This document shows positions 50,298 to 62,598 of a stretch of DNA of 64,000 nucleotides, piece after piece (position 1 is the first letter of the stretch; each line of letters starts with the position of its first letter). The stretch spans positions 475,307-539,306 of the forward strand of contig MKVW01000004.1 of the NCBI GenBank assembly GCA_001898965.1. Reading direction: 5' to 3'. The notes under the pieces were generated by a model. That model had not been told where the DNA came from, ran no database searches, and saw only the letters and a program-made list of their open reading frames with translations. Source of the stretch: Rhizobiales bacterium 62-17 (GTDB lineage: Bacteria; Pseudomonadota; Alphaproteobacteria; Rhizobiales; Beijerinckiaceae). The translations under genes and the position numbers were made by a program.

Positions 50298-51317
50298 ATG
50301 CACATCACGCGACGTGCTCTGAGGGCGCTTATTCCAGCTTGCGCCGGCTTGATCGCCATGACCGCGCTGACACAAGCGCAAACGGTCAAACTCCGCTTCG
50401 CCATCTTCTCCCCCGACACCGAACAGACCTATCTCACGGTCTTCAAACCGTTCGCCGAAGCGGTGAACAAGGAAAACGCCGGCGTCGAGATCGAGCTCTT
50501 TCCCAATGGCGCCTTGGGCCGTAATCCGGCGCAGCAAGCCCAGATGGTGCTCGACGGCGTCGCCGACATCGCCTGGGTCGTCGCCTCCTACACGCCAGGA
50601 CGCTTTCAAGAAAACGAAGTCTTCGAACTGCCGGGCCTGTTCCGCGATCTGAAGGAATCGACTGTTGTCATGAACCGGCTGATCAACTCCGGTCAGGTCA
50701 AAGGCTATGAACAGTTCTTCCCGATCGGCGTCTTCGGCACCGCGCCCTATTCGATCCACACCCGTGAGCCGATCCGCACACTCGCCGATCTCAAGGGCAA
50801 GAAGATCCGCGCCGCCGGCGCCATCGAGAGCGAGACCATCAAAGCGCTCGGCGCCGTGCCGATCGGCATGACGACGGTGGAAATTCCCGAAGCCATCAGC
50901 CGTCGCACCATCGATGGCACCACATCCCACCCCTCGCCGCTCTTCGACTTCGGCATCGCCCGTGTCACCAACGCGCATTATTTCATCCGCCTCGGCGTGG
51001 TGCCGCTGGCGATCCTGCTCAATCGCGCCAAATTCGACGGCCTGCCGAAATCAGCCCAAGACGTCATCCGCAAACATAGCGGTGACTGGACGGCGCAGCG
51101 CTTCAACGACGGCATTACCGCCTATAACGACCTGCTGATGAAGCGGTTGGCCGATGACCCGAAACGCACGGTCGTCATTCCGCCGCAGTCGGAACTCGAC
51201 CAGGCGCAACCCGTCTTCAACACTGTGATCGACGCCTGGGTCGCCAAACAGCCGCGCAACAAGGAATTGCTCGACCTCGTCCGCAAGGAAACCGCCGCCT
51301 ATCGCGCCGGCCAATAG
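50298..51317 (+). CDS. TRAP transporter substrate-binding protein (DctP)
   Basis: A 339-residue periplasmic receptor. The signal peptide ends near ALTQAQ; the mature part shows the DctP family segments FAEAVNKENAGVEIELFPNGALG, SYTPGRFQENEVFELPGLF and LADLKGKKIRAAG. Members bind carboxylates, often aromatic or keto acids. A strong GAGGGGGGAG site precedes the ATG. It heads a three-gene DctPQM operon preceded by a sigma-70 promoter and divergent from the IclR-oxygenase operon. Confidence 0.95.
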   Translation: MHITRRALRALIPACAGLIAMTALTQAQTVKLRFAIFSPDTEQTYLTVFKPFAEAVNKENAGVEIELFPNGALGRNPAQQAQMVLDGVADIAWVVASYTPGRFQENEVFELPGLFRDLKESTVVMNRLINSGQVKGYEQFFPIGVFGTAPYSIHTREPIRTLADLKGKKIRAAGAIESETIKALGAVPIGMTTVEIPEAISRRTIDGTTSHPSPLFDFGIARVTNAHYFIRLGVVPLAILLNRAKFDGLPKSAQDVIRKHSGDWTAQRFNDGITAYNDLLMKRLADDPKRTVVIPPQSELDQAQPVFNTVIDAWVAKQPRNKELLDLVRKETAAYRAGQ

Positions 51318-51328
51318 CGGAGATCGCT

Positions 51329-51859
51329 TTGTTCGATCGCATCGAGCAATTTGGCCTGCGCATCACGCGGGTGATTTCGATCGCTGGCCTGACGGCGCTC
51401 ATGTTTCTCGCGGTTATGACGCTGGCCGACGGCCTGCTTCGCTGGCTGGCCAATGCGCCCATCGACGGCGTGCGAGACATGGGCGGACTGGCGGTCGCCA
51501 TCGGCGTGGCCGCCTGTCTGCCTGTCGGGCTGATGGAACGCAGCAACATCACGCTGCATTTTCTCGGTTCCCTCGGGCCACCGATCATCGGCCGCATTCT
51601 CGATGCCTTCGCCGCCCTCGTCGTCGGCGTCGTTTATGTGGCGCTCGCCTGGCAGTTCACGCTTTTCTCGAGCAAGATGGCCCAGGCCCATGAGACGACC
51701 TGGGTCCTGAAAATCCCGGTGGCACCGTTCTGGTATGTGGTCGCAGCGATCCTTTGGCTGTCAGTCTGCGTCCAGGCCATCGTGCTCATTCTCGAAATCT
51801 ATCATATCGGCAAGCCGCGCCAGGCCAGCCGGACGGACTCGAGCGAGGCCATTCTATGA
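51329..51859 (+). CDS. TRAP transporter small permease (DctQ)
   Basis: A 176-residue protein with four predicted membrane helices (for example ITRVISIAGLTALMFLAVMT and ILDAFAALVVGVVYVALAW). It is the DctQ subunit, the small membrane partner of DctM. The start is TTG 51329 with GGAG six bases upstream. Its stop overlaps the DctM ATG (ATGA). Confidence 0.92.
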   Translation: MFDRIEQFGLRITRVISIAGLTALMFLAVMTLADGLLRWLANAPIDGVRDMGGLAVAIGVAACLPVGLMERSNITLHFLGSLGPPIIGRILDAFAALVVGVVYVALAWQFTLFSSKMAQAHETTWVLKIPVAPFWYVVAAILWLSVCVQAIVLILEIYHIGKPRQASRTDSSEAIL

Positions 51860-53160
51860 GCCCCCTCGCCATTGGCGCCACGGGCCTGGCCGCCCTGCTC
51901 GTCTTGATGCTGCTGCAAATCCCCATCGGCATCGCCATGATCGTCGTCGGCGTCGTTGGTTTCGCGCTGCAAGCCGGCTGGGCTCCCGCGCTGACCTTTC
52001 TGTCGAGTGAACCTTCCGGCCTGTTGTCGAGCCTCGACCTCGCTTCGGTGCCGCTCTTTTTGCTGATGGGCACGTTCGCCACCGCCGCCGGCTTTTCCGC
52101 CGACGTCTACAATGCCGCCGCAGCCCTCGTCGGCCATCGGCGCGGCGGCCTCGCCTATGCCACCATCGGCGGCTGCGCGACCTTCGGCGCCATCTGCGGC
52201 TCGTCGACAGCGACGGCCGCGACTTTCGCCAAGGCGGCTTTGCCGGAAATGATCCGGCGCGGCTATGCCCCAGGCTTTTCCGCCGCCACCATCGCTGCCG
52301 GCGGCACGCTGAAATCGCTGATCCCGCCGTCGATCGTGATGATTCTCTATTGCATCGCGGCCAAGGCCTTCATCTTCGATCTCTTTGTCGCGGCCATCAT
52401 TCCGGCCTTGCTCGCCATCGCTCTCAACATCGCCACGATCACCCTTCTCGTGCGCTTGCAGCCGAAGATCGCGCCGGTTTCCGCCAAAATGCCCTGGTCG
52501 GAACGCTGGCCGCTGATCCGCCGGGCCGCCCCTGTCGGCGGGCTGATGCTGGTCATCTTCTGCGGGCTCTATAGCGGCATCTTCACCGTCAATGAGGCGG
52601 CTTCCGTCGCGGCGGTCCTCTCTTTCGCCTTTGCGGTTCTGCGCAATCGTCTGAGTTTTCAGTCGATCTGGAACGGCATGCGCGAATGCGCTAGCGCCAC
52701 GGCGATGATTTACACGATCATCATCGGTGCTTCGATCTTCTCCTATTTCATTTCTCTGGCGCGCGTGCCCGAAGCACTGATCGAACTGATCAACGCCTGG
52801 CAGATGCCCGGCATCGTCATCATCCTCGCCCTGCTGGTCGCCTATCTCATCCTCGGTTCCGTCTTCGATGAGATCGCCGCCATGCTCATCACTTTGCCGT
52901 TCGTCCTGCCGATTATCGACAAGCTCGGCTACGACGTCATCTGGTGGGGCGTGATCAATGTGGTGGTGATCGAGCTCGGCATGATCATTCCGCCGATCGG
53001 CATCATTGTCTTCATTCTGCACGGCATGGCACCGCAGATTTCGCTTTCGACCATTTATCGCAGCGTAGCCCCCTTCATCGCGGCCGATCTTCTTCTGCTT
53101 CTGCTGCTGACCCTGTTCCCGGCGATTGCCCTGTGGCTGCCGAAATTTCTGCAGGGATAG
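51856..53160 (+). CDS. TRAP transporter large permease (DctM)
   Basis: A 434-residue membrane protein with about 12 helices. Family motifs include LLMGTFATAAGFSADVYNAA, GAICGSSTATAATFAKAALPEM, GGTLKSLIPPSIVMILY and ELGMIIPPIGIIVFIL. It is the transport channel moving the receptor-bound acid with sodium or proton coupling. The ATG overlaps the DctQ stop. The VOC/extradiol gene follows after 55 bases. Confidence 0.95.
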   Translation: MSPLAIGATGLAALLVLMLLQIPIGIAMIVVGVVGFALQAGWAPALTFLSSEPSGLLSSLDLASVPLFLLMGTFATAAGFSADVYNAAAALVGHRRGGLAYATIGGCATFGAICGSSTATAATFAKAALPEMIRRGYAPGFSAATIAAGGTLKSLIPPSIVMILYCIAAKAFIFDLFVAAIIPALLAIALNIATITLLVRLQPKIAPVSAKMPWSERWPLIRRAAPVGGLMLVIFCGLYSGIFTVNEAASVAAVLSFAFAVLRNRLSFQSIWNGMRECASATAMIYTIIIGASIFSYFISLARVPEALIELINAWQMPGIVIILALLVAYLILGSVFDEIAAMLITLPFVLPIIDKLGYDVIWWGVINVVVIELGMIIPPIGIIVFILHGMAPQISLSTIYRSVAPFIAADLLLLLLLTLFPAIALWLPKFLQG

Positions 53161-53215
53161 CCGCTCCGCAAACGACTTCCGCCGCGCATGTTCACGAGTA
53201 AGGAGAGCAGATCAT

Positions 53216-54100
53216 ATGGCGCACCTGATCCGGCAAATGGGCCACATCCTGATGGCCACGACCGAATTGCAAGATTCCGCCACCGATCTCTCCGACATCG
53301 TCGGCCTGCGCGTCACGCGCCGCGATGCCGATGCGATCTATCTGTCTTCCAACGAACGCCAATATGAAGTCGTCTATCGTCGTGGCGATAAGCCGGGCGT
53401 GCTAGCGATCGGGCTCGAAGCCATGGATGCCGCCGCTGTCGATGAAGCGCAGCGGCGTGTGCAAGCCGCGGGCTTTCGCATTCTCGACGATCGGTCGTCC
53501 CTGCCCGGCATTGCCCGTGCTTTTCGTTTCGCCACGCCATTCGGTCCGGTTTTCGAAATCCACACGCCCGTGCCGCGCACCATGTCGGCGCGCTATATCG
53601 GCACTGCCAATCGGCCGCGGCGGCTCGAACATGTCAATGTGCGCGTGGCCGACATGCCAGGCTTCCGCGATTTCCTGACCGACGCGCTTGGCATGAAGAT
53701 TTCGGACCGCACCGGCAATGACGAACTGATCTGGTTTCGCGCCTGGGACGGATTTCATCACACGATCGCTGCCGGACGCGGCGGCAATCTGCATCATTAT
53801 GCGTTTGATGCGCATTCGCTCGAAGACCTGTCCGGCATCGCCGACAATCTGACGGTGAAAGGGCGTACCCTGCTCTGGGGCCTTGGCCGGCATGGCGCCG
53901 GCGACAATATTTTCTCGTACTATCGCGATCCCAACGGCTGCGCCGTCGAAACCTCGGTTGGCCTGGCGCGGATTGAGAACGACGAACTCTACGAGCCTCG
54001 CGTCTGGGATCTGCAAACCAGCCTCGTCCGCAATCTTTGGGGCGTGCCCTCACCGGCCGAGTTCAATGCGGCTGGAATTCCCTATCTCGCGGATGACTGA
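53216..54100 (+). CDS. Type I extradiol ring-cleavage dioxygenase-like protein (VOC superfamily)
   Basis: A 294-residue two-domain VOC protein resembling 2,3-dihydroxybiphenyl and catechol 2,3-dioxygenases. The C-terminal catalytic domain keeps candidate metal ligands H139 (RLEHVNVRV), H193 or H194 (NLHHYAFD) and E245 (CAVETSVG). It also keeps second-shell residues H181/H182 (GFHHTIA) and the tyrosine in SYYRDPNG. This pattern supports a working ring-cleaving enzyme. The start ATG 53216 follows AAGGAGAG. Last gene of the TRAP operon; it fits downstream of the MhpA-like hydroxylase. Confidence 0.9.
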   Translation: MAHLIRQMGHILMATTELQDSATDLSDIVGLRVTRRDADAIYLSSNERQYEVVYRRGDKPGVLAIGLEAMDAAAVDEAQRRVQAAGFRILDDRSSLPGIARAFRFATPFGPVFEIHTPVPRTMSARYIGTANRPRRLEHVNVRVADMPGFRDFLTDALGMKISDRTGNDELIWFRAWDGFHHTIAAGRGGNLHHYAFDAHSLEDLSGIADNLTVKGRTLLWGLGRHGAGDNIFSYYRDPNGCAVETSVGLARIENDELYEPRVWDLQTSLVRNLWGVPSPAEFNAAGIPYLADD

Positions 54101-54112
54101 AGCAACCGATGG

Positions 54113-54568
54113 CTAAACAGGGTCCGATACGGTGACCGCGGCAAAAAGTTCCGCCTGGGTTTTCGACTTGCGCATCTTGCCAACCGTATCCGCCGATCGC
54201 AGCGTCCGCGCCACCAGAGCGAGCGGCCCCAATTGTTTGTTTTCAACATTGGATGGCAGAAGCAAGACGAAAACGATATCGACGGCCTGACCGTCTATGG
54301 CGTCGAATTCAATGGGCTGCTTCAGCTTTGCGAGCACACCATACGGCCGTTCCAACGCATCCAGCCGCGCGTGCGGAACGGCGATCCCTCCGCCCAGTCC
54401 CGTCGATCCCAATTCCTCACGTTTCAGAAGATTATGTGCGACATCCTCGCTCTTCAATCCAACCCGCGCGGCTGCATTCGCGGCGAGATCCTGCAATAGC
54501 GAACGTTTATTGGACGATCGAACGTCAATCAATACGCTGTCTTCCGACAATAGATCAGAGATGTTCAT
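54113..54568 (-). CDS. ptsN: PTS nitrogen-type EIIA (PtsN) protein
   Basis: A 151-residue EIIA-Ntr phosphocarrier. The phosphorylated histidine is H67 in GGGIAVPHARLD. Length and the final FAAVTVSDP region are typical. In E. coli PtsN binds KdpD and stimulates kdp expression; here ptsN lies directly downstream of kdpE on the same strand, after 45 bases, which fits that link. ATG 54568 with GGAG five bases upstream is chosen over GTG 54574. It may be a second PtsN copy specialised for potassium control, since the usual copy lies near rpoN. Confidence 0.93.
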   Translation of the reverse strand: MNISDLLSEDSVLIDVRSSNKRSLLQDLAANAAARVGLKSEDVAHNLLKREELGSTGLGGGIAVPHARLDALERPYGVLAKLKQPIEFDAIDGQAVDIVFVLLLPSNVENKQLGPLALVARTLRSADTVGKMRKSKTQAELFAAVTVSDPV

Positions 54569-54613
54569 GATCACTCCAAGAGGGCGCCGCGTTGAGCCGC
54601 GCCCCTAACCAAC

Positions 54614-55327
54614 CTATTGGCCGGTGGATTTACCCATTTCGTCTGGCGCGCGCAATCGGTAGCCTATTCCCGTCTCGGTCAGCACAAGCTGCGGACGCTC
54701 CGGATCCACTTCGATCTTCTGGCGTAGCTGGCGAACATAAACGCGGAGATATTGGGCATCGGTCAATTCGTCCCAGAGCTGCCCGAGCAAAAAGCGATGA
54801 GTCAGAACCTTACCGGCATGCTGCACCAGGATCCGCAACAGATCATATTCCTTCGGCGACAGCTTAACGTCCTTTCCACCGACTTTCACGATTCGCCGCA
54901 CCAGATCGACCGACAGATCGCCACTTACAAAGATGGGTCGCTCGCCGTGAACCTGCAATTGATGGCGCAGAGCGGCCCGCATACGCGCCAGCAATTCATC
55001 CATGCCAAAGGGCTTCGTGAGATAGTCGTCCGCGCCCAAATCAAGCGCTTGCACTTTTCCGGCTTCGTCGCCGCGACTTGAAAGAACGATGATCGGAACG
55101 CCTTCGTTGCGCGCCCGTATCATTCTCAGAAGGTCATGGCCCTGAATGTCCGGCAGACCGAGATCGAGAATGATCAGTGCCGGCTCCTCGGACAACAGCT
55201 CCAACGCCATCTTGCCATTCGAAGCCTCAAGCGCCTCATAGCCTTGCGTGCTGAGCCCCATGCGCAGGAGCTTTCTTATCGGCGGCTCGTCGTCAACAAT
55301 CAGGATCTTGATGGGTATCGTGCTCAT
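54614..55327 (-). CDS. kdpE: Potassium two-component response regulator KdpE
   Basis: A 237-residue OmpR-type regulator. The receiver has acidic residues D12 and D13 in LIVDDEPP, the phosphorylated D55 in IILDLGLPD and the lysine of LTKPF. The winged-helix output domain ends in GIGYRLRAP. It is activated by KdpD under low potassium or turgor stress and turns on kdpFABC. Its start overlaps the kdpD stop (ATGA). Confidence 0.96.
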   Translation of the reverse strand: MSTIPIKILIVDDEPPIRKLLRMGLSTQGYEALEASNGKMALELLSEEPALIILDLGLPDIQGHDLLRMIRARNEGVPIIVLSSRGDEAGKVQALDLGADDYLTKPFGMDELLARMRAALRHQLQVHGERPIFVSGDLSVDLVRRIVKVGGKDVKLSPKEYDLLRILVQHAGKVLTHRFLLGQLWDELTDAQYLRVYVRQLRQKIEVDPERPQLVLTETGIGYRLRAPDEMGKSTGQ

Positions 55328-58047
55328 GCGGCCGTATCCAATTTCTGCGTGCGCGCCGGCACCGGCAAGGTTATCGTCAGCGAGGCCCCCGCGCCGTCCA
55401 GGCGGTTGGCGGCAACGACCGAGCCATGCATGGCCTCCACGAAGCCGCGCGCGATCGCCAACCCAAGCCCCGTGCCCGCGCGAACATGATCGCCTTTCTG
55501 CGCCCGATAGAACTTATCGAATATTCTCTCCAGATCCTCGGGCCAAATGCCAGGTCCCTCATCGAGGATCTGCAAATGGACGACCCTGTCGTCACGCCAG
55601 CCACGGATCGAGACCGTGCTCCCCTCCGGAGAATATTTGGCCGCGTTATCGAGCAAATTGAACACAACCTGCTCGAAGAGAACGGCGTCCAGCTCAAGCA
55701 TCGGCAAGTCCGACGCCAGTTCCAATACGATTTTATGATTGTCCAGCATTTTGCTCGCGCGGCGCAGGGCGCTTCCGACGACTTCACTGAGATCATGCAA
55801 AGCGGCATTAGGAATGATCGCGCCCGATTCCAGTTTCGTCATATCGAGCAAATTGGCAATGAAGCGGTTGAGGCGCTCGGACTCGTCGATAACCGTTCCC
55901 AGAAGTTCCATCTTCTCAGCGTCGGAAAGCTTCGACGACAAAGCCCGCAACGTGCTTGCAGAGCCAAGGATCGAAGCCAAAGGTGTCTTCAGATCGTGGG
56001 AAATCGACGTGAGCAGCGCCGATCGTAACCTGTCTGTCTCCGCCGTGCGCTTGGCCTGATCGACCGCCTCGACGAGGTGCACGCGCTCGATCGCCAATGC
56101 GCCCTGATCCATCAGGGCATCGAGAAGCGGCATTTGATCAGGGGCGAGGATCGGTCCGATGCGATCGTCGTCGATGCCCAGAATCCCGATCAAGCCACGC
56201 CCCGTCCGCATCGGGAGAAACAATCGCTTGGCGCCAGGCAGAGTATCCGAACCGCGGCCGGCAGGACGATTGTTGGTCCACGCCCAATTGGCCGCCGCAA
56301 GATCGGCCTGATCGAGTTCATCCTCGGGCGGGTAGCCACCTTTCACCGCAATGCCATCCCGCTCCGGCAAGAGGATGACCGCGCGCACTTTCAGCATCAG
56401 CGCGGTCTGATAGGCCGTCACCCAAAGGACGTCATCCAAGGAAGCCGTTCCCGCCAACTTTCGACTGAATGAGTATAGATACTCCGTTGTTCGGGCGCGG
56501 CTCGCGGTCACCAGCGCCTGATTCCGAACGCGCGCGGCAACGTTCGAGACGACAACCGCGATCAGCATGAAAAACAGAAAGGCGACGACATTGATGGGTT
56601 CGGCGATGGTAAAAGTATAGGTCGGCGGCAGAAAAAAGAAATTATAGCAAAGCGACGCCACCACGCTGGCGAGCAGCGAAGGTACGAGACCATAGCGGAC
56701 GGCGACACTGACGACGGCGGTCAAGAAGACAAGATCGACATTCTCGATGCCGAACAAGGGATGAATGACTTTACCGACACCCAGCGCGGCACCCACGAAC
56801 AGCAATGCCATGCCGAAGGGAATGGGATCAAACTTCGTTGTCGAGGTTGCGGTTTGGACGCCCTTGTCGGAGGCCGCCTCCGGCGCGAGATCATCGCCGG
56901 CGATGACGTGAATGCTGATCTTGCCGCCCCGCCGCACCAGATCGTGAACGACCGAGCCGTTCAGAAGCTCGAACCACCACGAGCGATGCGATTTGCCGAC
57001 GACGATCTGCGTGACGTTGTTGGTGCGAGCAAAGTTCAGAATATCGTCGGCGATCCGCCGCTCGACCGATGGGATCATCAAAGTATCGGCACCGAGCGTA
57101 CCAGCGAGCCGCATCGTCTCTGTGATCCTATTGCGATCAGTATCGGTGAGCTGCAAGCTTCGTGGCGTCTCGATGCAGACCGCCGTCCATGGCGCGTGCA
57201 GGCGATCGGCCAGCCGCTTGGTAAATCGCACAAGGCCGGCGGCGCGCGGGTCTTCACTCACGCAAACCAGAATCCGCTCACCCGCGGCCCATGGGCCTGG
57301 AATGGCGTTGGCCTGCATATGATTGAGCAATTGCTCGTCGACGCGCTCGGCAGTCCGGCGCAGCGCCAGCTCCCGCAAAGCGGTGAGATTGCCGGGGGAG
57401 AAATAATGCTCCAAGGCGCGCGCGGCCTGCGCGGGAACATAGACCTTTCCCTCTTTCAAGCGCTGGATCAAGTCGCCGGGTGTCAGATCGACGAGTTCGA
57501 TGTCATCGGCCCGATCGATAATGGAATCAGGGACGGTTTCGCGCACCCGGACATGCGTGATCTGGGCGACGACATCGTTCAGGCTTTCGATGTGCTGGAT
57601 GTTGATGGCGGTATAGACGTCGATGCCGTTCTCCAGCAGTTCCTCGACATCGAGATAGCGTTTAGGATGGCGGCTCCCCGGCGCGTTCGTATGCGCGAGT
57701 TCGTCGACGACCGCGAGCTTCGGCCGGCGGGCCAGCAATCCATCGAGGTCCATTTCCTCGAGCGTCTGGCCCTTATAGGCAAGAGCCTTGCGCGGCAGCA
57801 CATCGAGGCCATGAAGCAGCGCCTGCGTTTCCAGCCGGCCGTGGGTTTCGACCACCCCCACCACGACGTCGACGCCGGCCTTGCGCTTGGCATGGGCGCT
57901 CTGCAGCATTTCATAGGTCTTACCAACGCCCGGAGCCGCCCCAAGAAATATCTTGAGACGGCCTCGGCTGCCATCCTCGAGCCGGCTGGCCTGCAGTAGA
58001 GCATCCGGCGATGGCCGGTGCTCAGAATCGCGGGAGTTGACAGCCAT
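55324..58047 (-). CDS. kdpD: Potassium sensor histidine kinase KdpD
   Basis: A 907-residue sensor kinase with all usual parts in order: the KdpD domain with Walker A GAAPGVGKT (36-44), a USP-like domain, four membrane helices (around residues 415-505, for example IPFGMALLFVGAALGVG), a GAF-like segment, the dimerisation box with SISHDLKTPLASI and the ATP-binding domain (DNAAKYSPEGS, GTGLGLAIARG). Length is normal for the family. It senses K+ and controls KdpE phosphorylation. Overlaps kdpE by four bases. Confidence 0.97.
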   Translation of the reverse strand: MAVNSRDSEHRPSPDALLQASRLEDGSRGRLKIFLGAAPGVGKTYEMLQSAHAKRKAGVDVVVGVVETHGRLETQALLHGLDVLPRKALAYKGQTLEEMDLDGLLARRPKLAVVDELAHTNAPGSRHPKRYLDVEELLENGIDVYTAINIQHIESLNDVVAQITHVRVRETVPDSIIDRADDIELVDLTPGDLIQRLKEGKVYVPAQAARALEHYFSPGNLTALRELALRRTAERVDEQLLNHMQANAIPGPWAAGERILVCVSEDPRAAGLVRFTKRLADRLHAPWTAVCIETPRSLQLTDTDRNRITETMRLAGTLGADTLMIPSVERRIADDILNFARTNNVTQIVVGKSHRSWWFELLNGSVVHDLVRRGGKISIHVIAGDDLAPEAASDKGVQTATSTTKFDPIPFGMALLFVGAALGVGKVIHPLFGIENVDLVFLTAVVSVAVRYGLVPSLLASVVASLCYNFFFLPPTYTFTIAEPINVVAFLFFMLIAVVVSNVAARVRNQALVTASRARTTEYLYSFSRKLAGTASLDDVLWVTAYQTALMLKVRAVILLPERDGIAVKGGYPPEDELDQADLAAANWAWTNNRPAGRGSDTLPGAKRLFLPMRTGRGLIGILGIDDDRIGPILAPDQMPLLDALMDQGALAIERVHLVEAVDQAKRTAETDRLRSALLTSISHDLKTPLASILGSASTLRALSSKLSDAEKMELLGTVIDESERLNRFIANLLDMTKLESGAIIPNAALHDLSEVVGSALRRASKMLDNHKIVLELASDLPMLELDAVLFEQVVFNLLDNAAKYSPEGSTVSIRGWRDDRVVHLQILDEGPGIWPEDLERIFDKFYRAQKGDHVRAGTGLGLAIARGFVEAMHGSVVAANRLDGAGASLTITLPVPARTQKLDTAA

Positions 58048-58082
58048 CAGACATTCTATCGCTCATGCGGCAAGGCTTTGCC

Positions 58083-58688
58083 TCAGTTCGCCGAAGCCTG
58101 ATCGAGCGCCATATTGAGGGCCAGAACATTCACGCGCGGCTCGCCGAATATTCCAGCCTGACGTCCTTCTATCCGGTCGGTGACCAGTTTGCGGACGCTA
58201 TCTTCCGACATTTTACGGGCCTTCGCAACGCGCGGAACCTGAAACAGCGCGGCCTCCGGAGAGATATGCGGATCGAGACCGCTGCCGCTCGCAGTCACCA
58301 GATCGAGCGGGATCGGCGCCGACGGATTCTCGGCTTTCAGTTTCTCGACATCCTCCTTGATCCGATCGTTCAGAGCCTTGCTGGTCGGCCCCAGATTCGA
58401 TCCAGACGAATTCGCCGCATTGTAGGGAGCGGACACCGTCTTGGTTGAATCGCTGGGGTCCGGAGCGCTCGTCGCCGACGGCCGACCATGGAAGTATTGA
58501 TCGCCTGTGAATTCCTGGCCGATCAGGGCGGAGCCAATAACCTTACCATCCTTCTCGATCAGGCTTCCGCCGGCCTGGCTCGGAAAGAACGTGCCGGCAA
58601 TGCCCGTCATCGCGAGCGGATAGGCGAGACCGGTGATGATGGAGAGAGCGATCGTCAGGATAATCGCCGGACGGATTTCTTTTAACAT
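58083..58688 (-). CDS. kdpC: Potassium-transporting ATPase subunit C
   Basis: A 201-residue inner-membrane subunit of the Kdp pump with one N-terminal membrane helix ([20 protein letters not shown]) and a periplasmic domain containing [18 protein letters not shown] and the [11 protein letters not shown] motif. It stabilises the complex and raises ATP affinity of KdpB. ATG 58688 has GGAGAACC upstream; a start five codons earlier is also open. Eleven bases after kdpB. Confidence 0.97.
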   Translation of the reverse strand: MLKEIRPAIILTIALSIITGLAYPLAMTGIAGTFFPSQAGGSLIEKDGKVIGSALIGQEFTGDQYFHGRPSATSAPDPSDSTKTVSAPYNAANSSGSNLGPTSKALNDRIKEDVEKLKAENPSAPIPLDLVTASGSGLDPHISPEAALFQVPRVAKARKMSEDSVRKLVTDRIEGRQAGIFGEPRVNVLALNMALDQASAN

Positions 58689-58699
58689 GACGGTTCTCC

Positions 58700-60808
<2,109 letters not shown>

Positions 60809-60832
60809 GGAGGGTACTCCGAAAGGGATCGA

Positions 60833-62536
60833 TCAGAACAAGGTGTTGGCGGTCATCGCGAGATGCTCGACGATCGGTCCAAGCGCCAGCGCCGGAAAGA
60901 ACGTCAGACCGCCAACGATCACGATGACACCCACGACAAGACCGACGAACAGGCCACCCGTGGTCGGCAGGGTACCGGCCGACGGCGGAATCGATTTCTT
61001 CTGCGCCAGCGCACCGGCAAGAGCCATGGCCGGCACGATCATGAAGAAGCGTCCGACCAGCATCGAACAGGCAAGCGTCAGGTTGTAGAACATCGTATTC
61101 GCGGAAAGGCCGCCAAACGCCGATCCATTGTTGCCTGTCGCCGACGTGAACGCATACAGGACCTCAGAGAACCCATGCGGTCCGGCGTTTGCCATCGAGG
61201 CCACAGCGGACGGCATGACGACGGCCACGGCGGTCCAACCCAGATACATCAACGGCAGGATCAGAATGGCCAGCATCGCCATCTTGACTTCGCGCGCTTC
61301 GATCTTCTTGCCGACATATTCCGGCGTGCGACCGACCATCAGGCCGGCAACGAAGATGGAAAGGACGACGAACAACAACATGCCGTAGAGACCCGCGCCA
61401 ACGCCGCCGATGATCAATTCGCCGAGCTGGATGTTGATCAGCGGGATCATGCCGCCGAGCGCCGTGAACGAATCGTGCATGGCGTTGACCGCGCCACAGG
61501 AGGCAGCCGTGGTGATGACGGCGAACAAGGCCGACGCGACAATGCCGAAGCGGACTTCCTTGCCCTCCATATTGCCGCCGGTCAGGCCCAGCGCGTGCAG
61601 GCCCGTGGTGCCGGAAGCCTCGGCCCAATAGGTCACGACGACACCGACCAGGAACAGCACGCCCATCACCGCGAAGATCGCCCAGCCCTGGCGCTGGTTG
61701 CCGACCATCCGGCCAAAGACATTGGTCAGCGCCGCACCGATCGCGAAGATCGAGATCATGTGGATGAAATTGGTGATGGCCGTCGGATTCTCAAACGGAT
61801 GCGCGGCATTGGCGTTGAAGAAGCCACCACCATTGGTTCCCAGATGCTTGATCATCATCTGGGAAGCCACCGGCCCCTGGGCGATGATCTGCTTGGCGCC
61901 TTCCAGCGTGGTCGCTTCCGTGTAGGCCGAAAGATTTTGCGGCACGCCCAGCCAGACGAGCACCACGGTCCCGACCACGCAGATCGGCAGCAGGACATAA
62001 AGCGTGCAACGGGTGAGATCGACCCAGAAGTTGCCGACGGTCCGCATCGATGAACGCGCGAAACCACGAATAAGAGCCATGGCGATGGCAACGCCCGTCG
62101 CCGCGGAGAGAAAATTCTGAACGGTCAGCCCCAGCATCTGGGTGAGATAGGAGACCGTCGTCTCGCCGCCATAGCTCTGCCAATTGGTATTGGTGACGAA
62201 GCTGACAGCAGTGTTGAACGCCAGATCCGGCGCCACGGCCGACTGCTCCGCCGGATTGAACGGCAAGCCGGCCTGAAGGCGCAACAGCGCATAAAGCGCG
62301 AGAAAACCGACGACCTGAAGCAGCAACATGGAGACCGCGTAGACCAGCCAATGCTGCTCACGCTTCTCGTCGATGCCGCTTATCCAATACAGGCCGACTT
62401 CAAAGGGCCGCAAAATAGGCCAAAGAAACGTGCGCTCGCCATTGAAGACTTTCGTCATATAGGCGCCAAGCGGCTTTACCAACGCGATGATGATCGCGCA
62501 GAACAACAATATTTGAATCCAGCCAATCGCAGTCAT
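60833..62536 (-). CDS. kdpA: Potassium-transporting ATPase subunit A
   Basis: A 567-residue channel-like subunit with about ten membrane helices, related to potassium channels. Selectivity-filter-like segments include [36 protein letters not shown] and [13 protein letters not shown]. It binds and translocates K+ into the cell. It begins 62 bases after kdpF; the start ATG has no strong ribosome site. Confidence 0.98.
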   Translation of the reverse strand: MTAIGWIQILLFCAIIIALVKPLGAYMTKVFNGERTFLWPILRPFEVGLYWISGIDEKREQHWLVYAVSMLLLQVVGFLALYALLRLQAGLPFNPAEQSAVAPDLAFNTAVSFVTNTNWQSYGGETTVSYLTQMLGLTVQNFLSAATGVAIAMALIRGFARSSMRTVGNFWVDLTRCTLYVLLPICVVGTVVLVWLGVPQNLSAYTEATTLEGAKQIIAQGPVASQMMIKHLGTNGGGFFNANAAHPFENPTAITNFIHMISIFAIGAALTNVFGRMVGNQRQGWAIFAVMGVLFLVGVVVTYWAEASGTTGLHALGLTGGNMEGKEVRFGIVASALFAVITTAASCGAVNAMHDSFTALGGMIPLINIQLGELIIGGVGAGLYGMLLFVVLSIFVAGLMVGRTPEYVGKKIEAREVKMAMLAILILPLMYLGWTAVAVVMPSAVASMANAGPHGFSEVLYAFTSATGNNGSAFGGLSANTMFYNLTLACSMLVGRFFMIVPAMALAGALAQKKSIPPSAGTLPTTGGLFVGLVVGVIVIVGGLTFFPALALGPIVEHLAMTANTLF

Positions 62537-62598
62537 GGTCGTGCGCCTTCAGGTATTGGGTGATTTCGCCCGAAAATCGATCTCGCGGGGTTCGCGGA

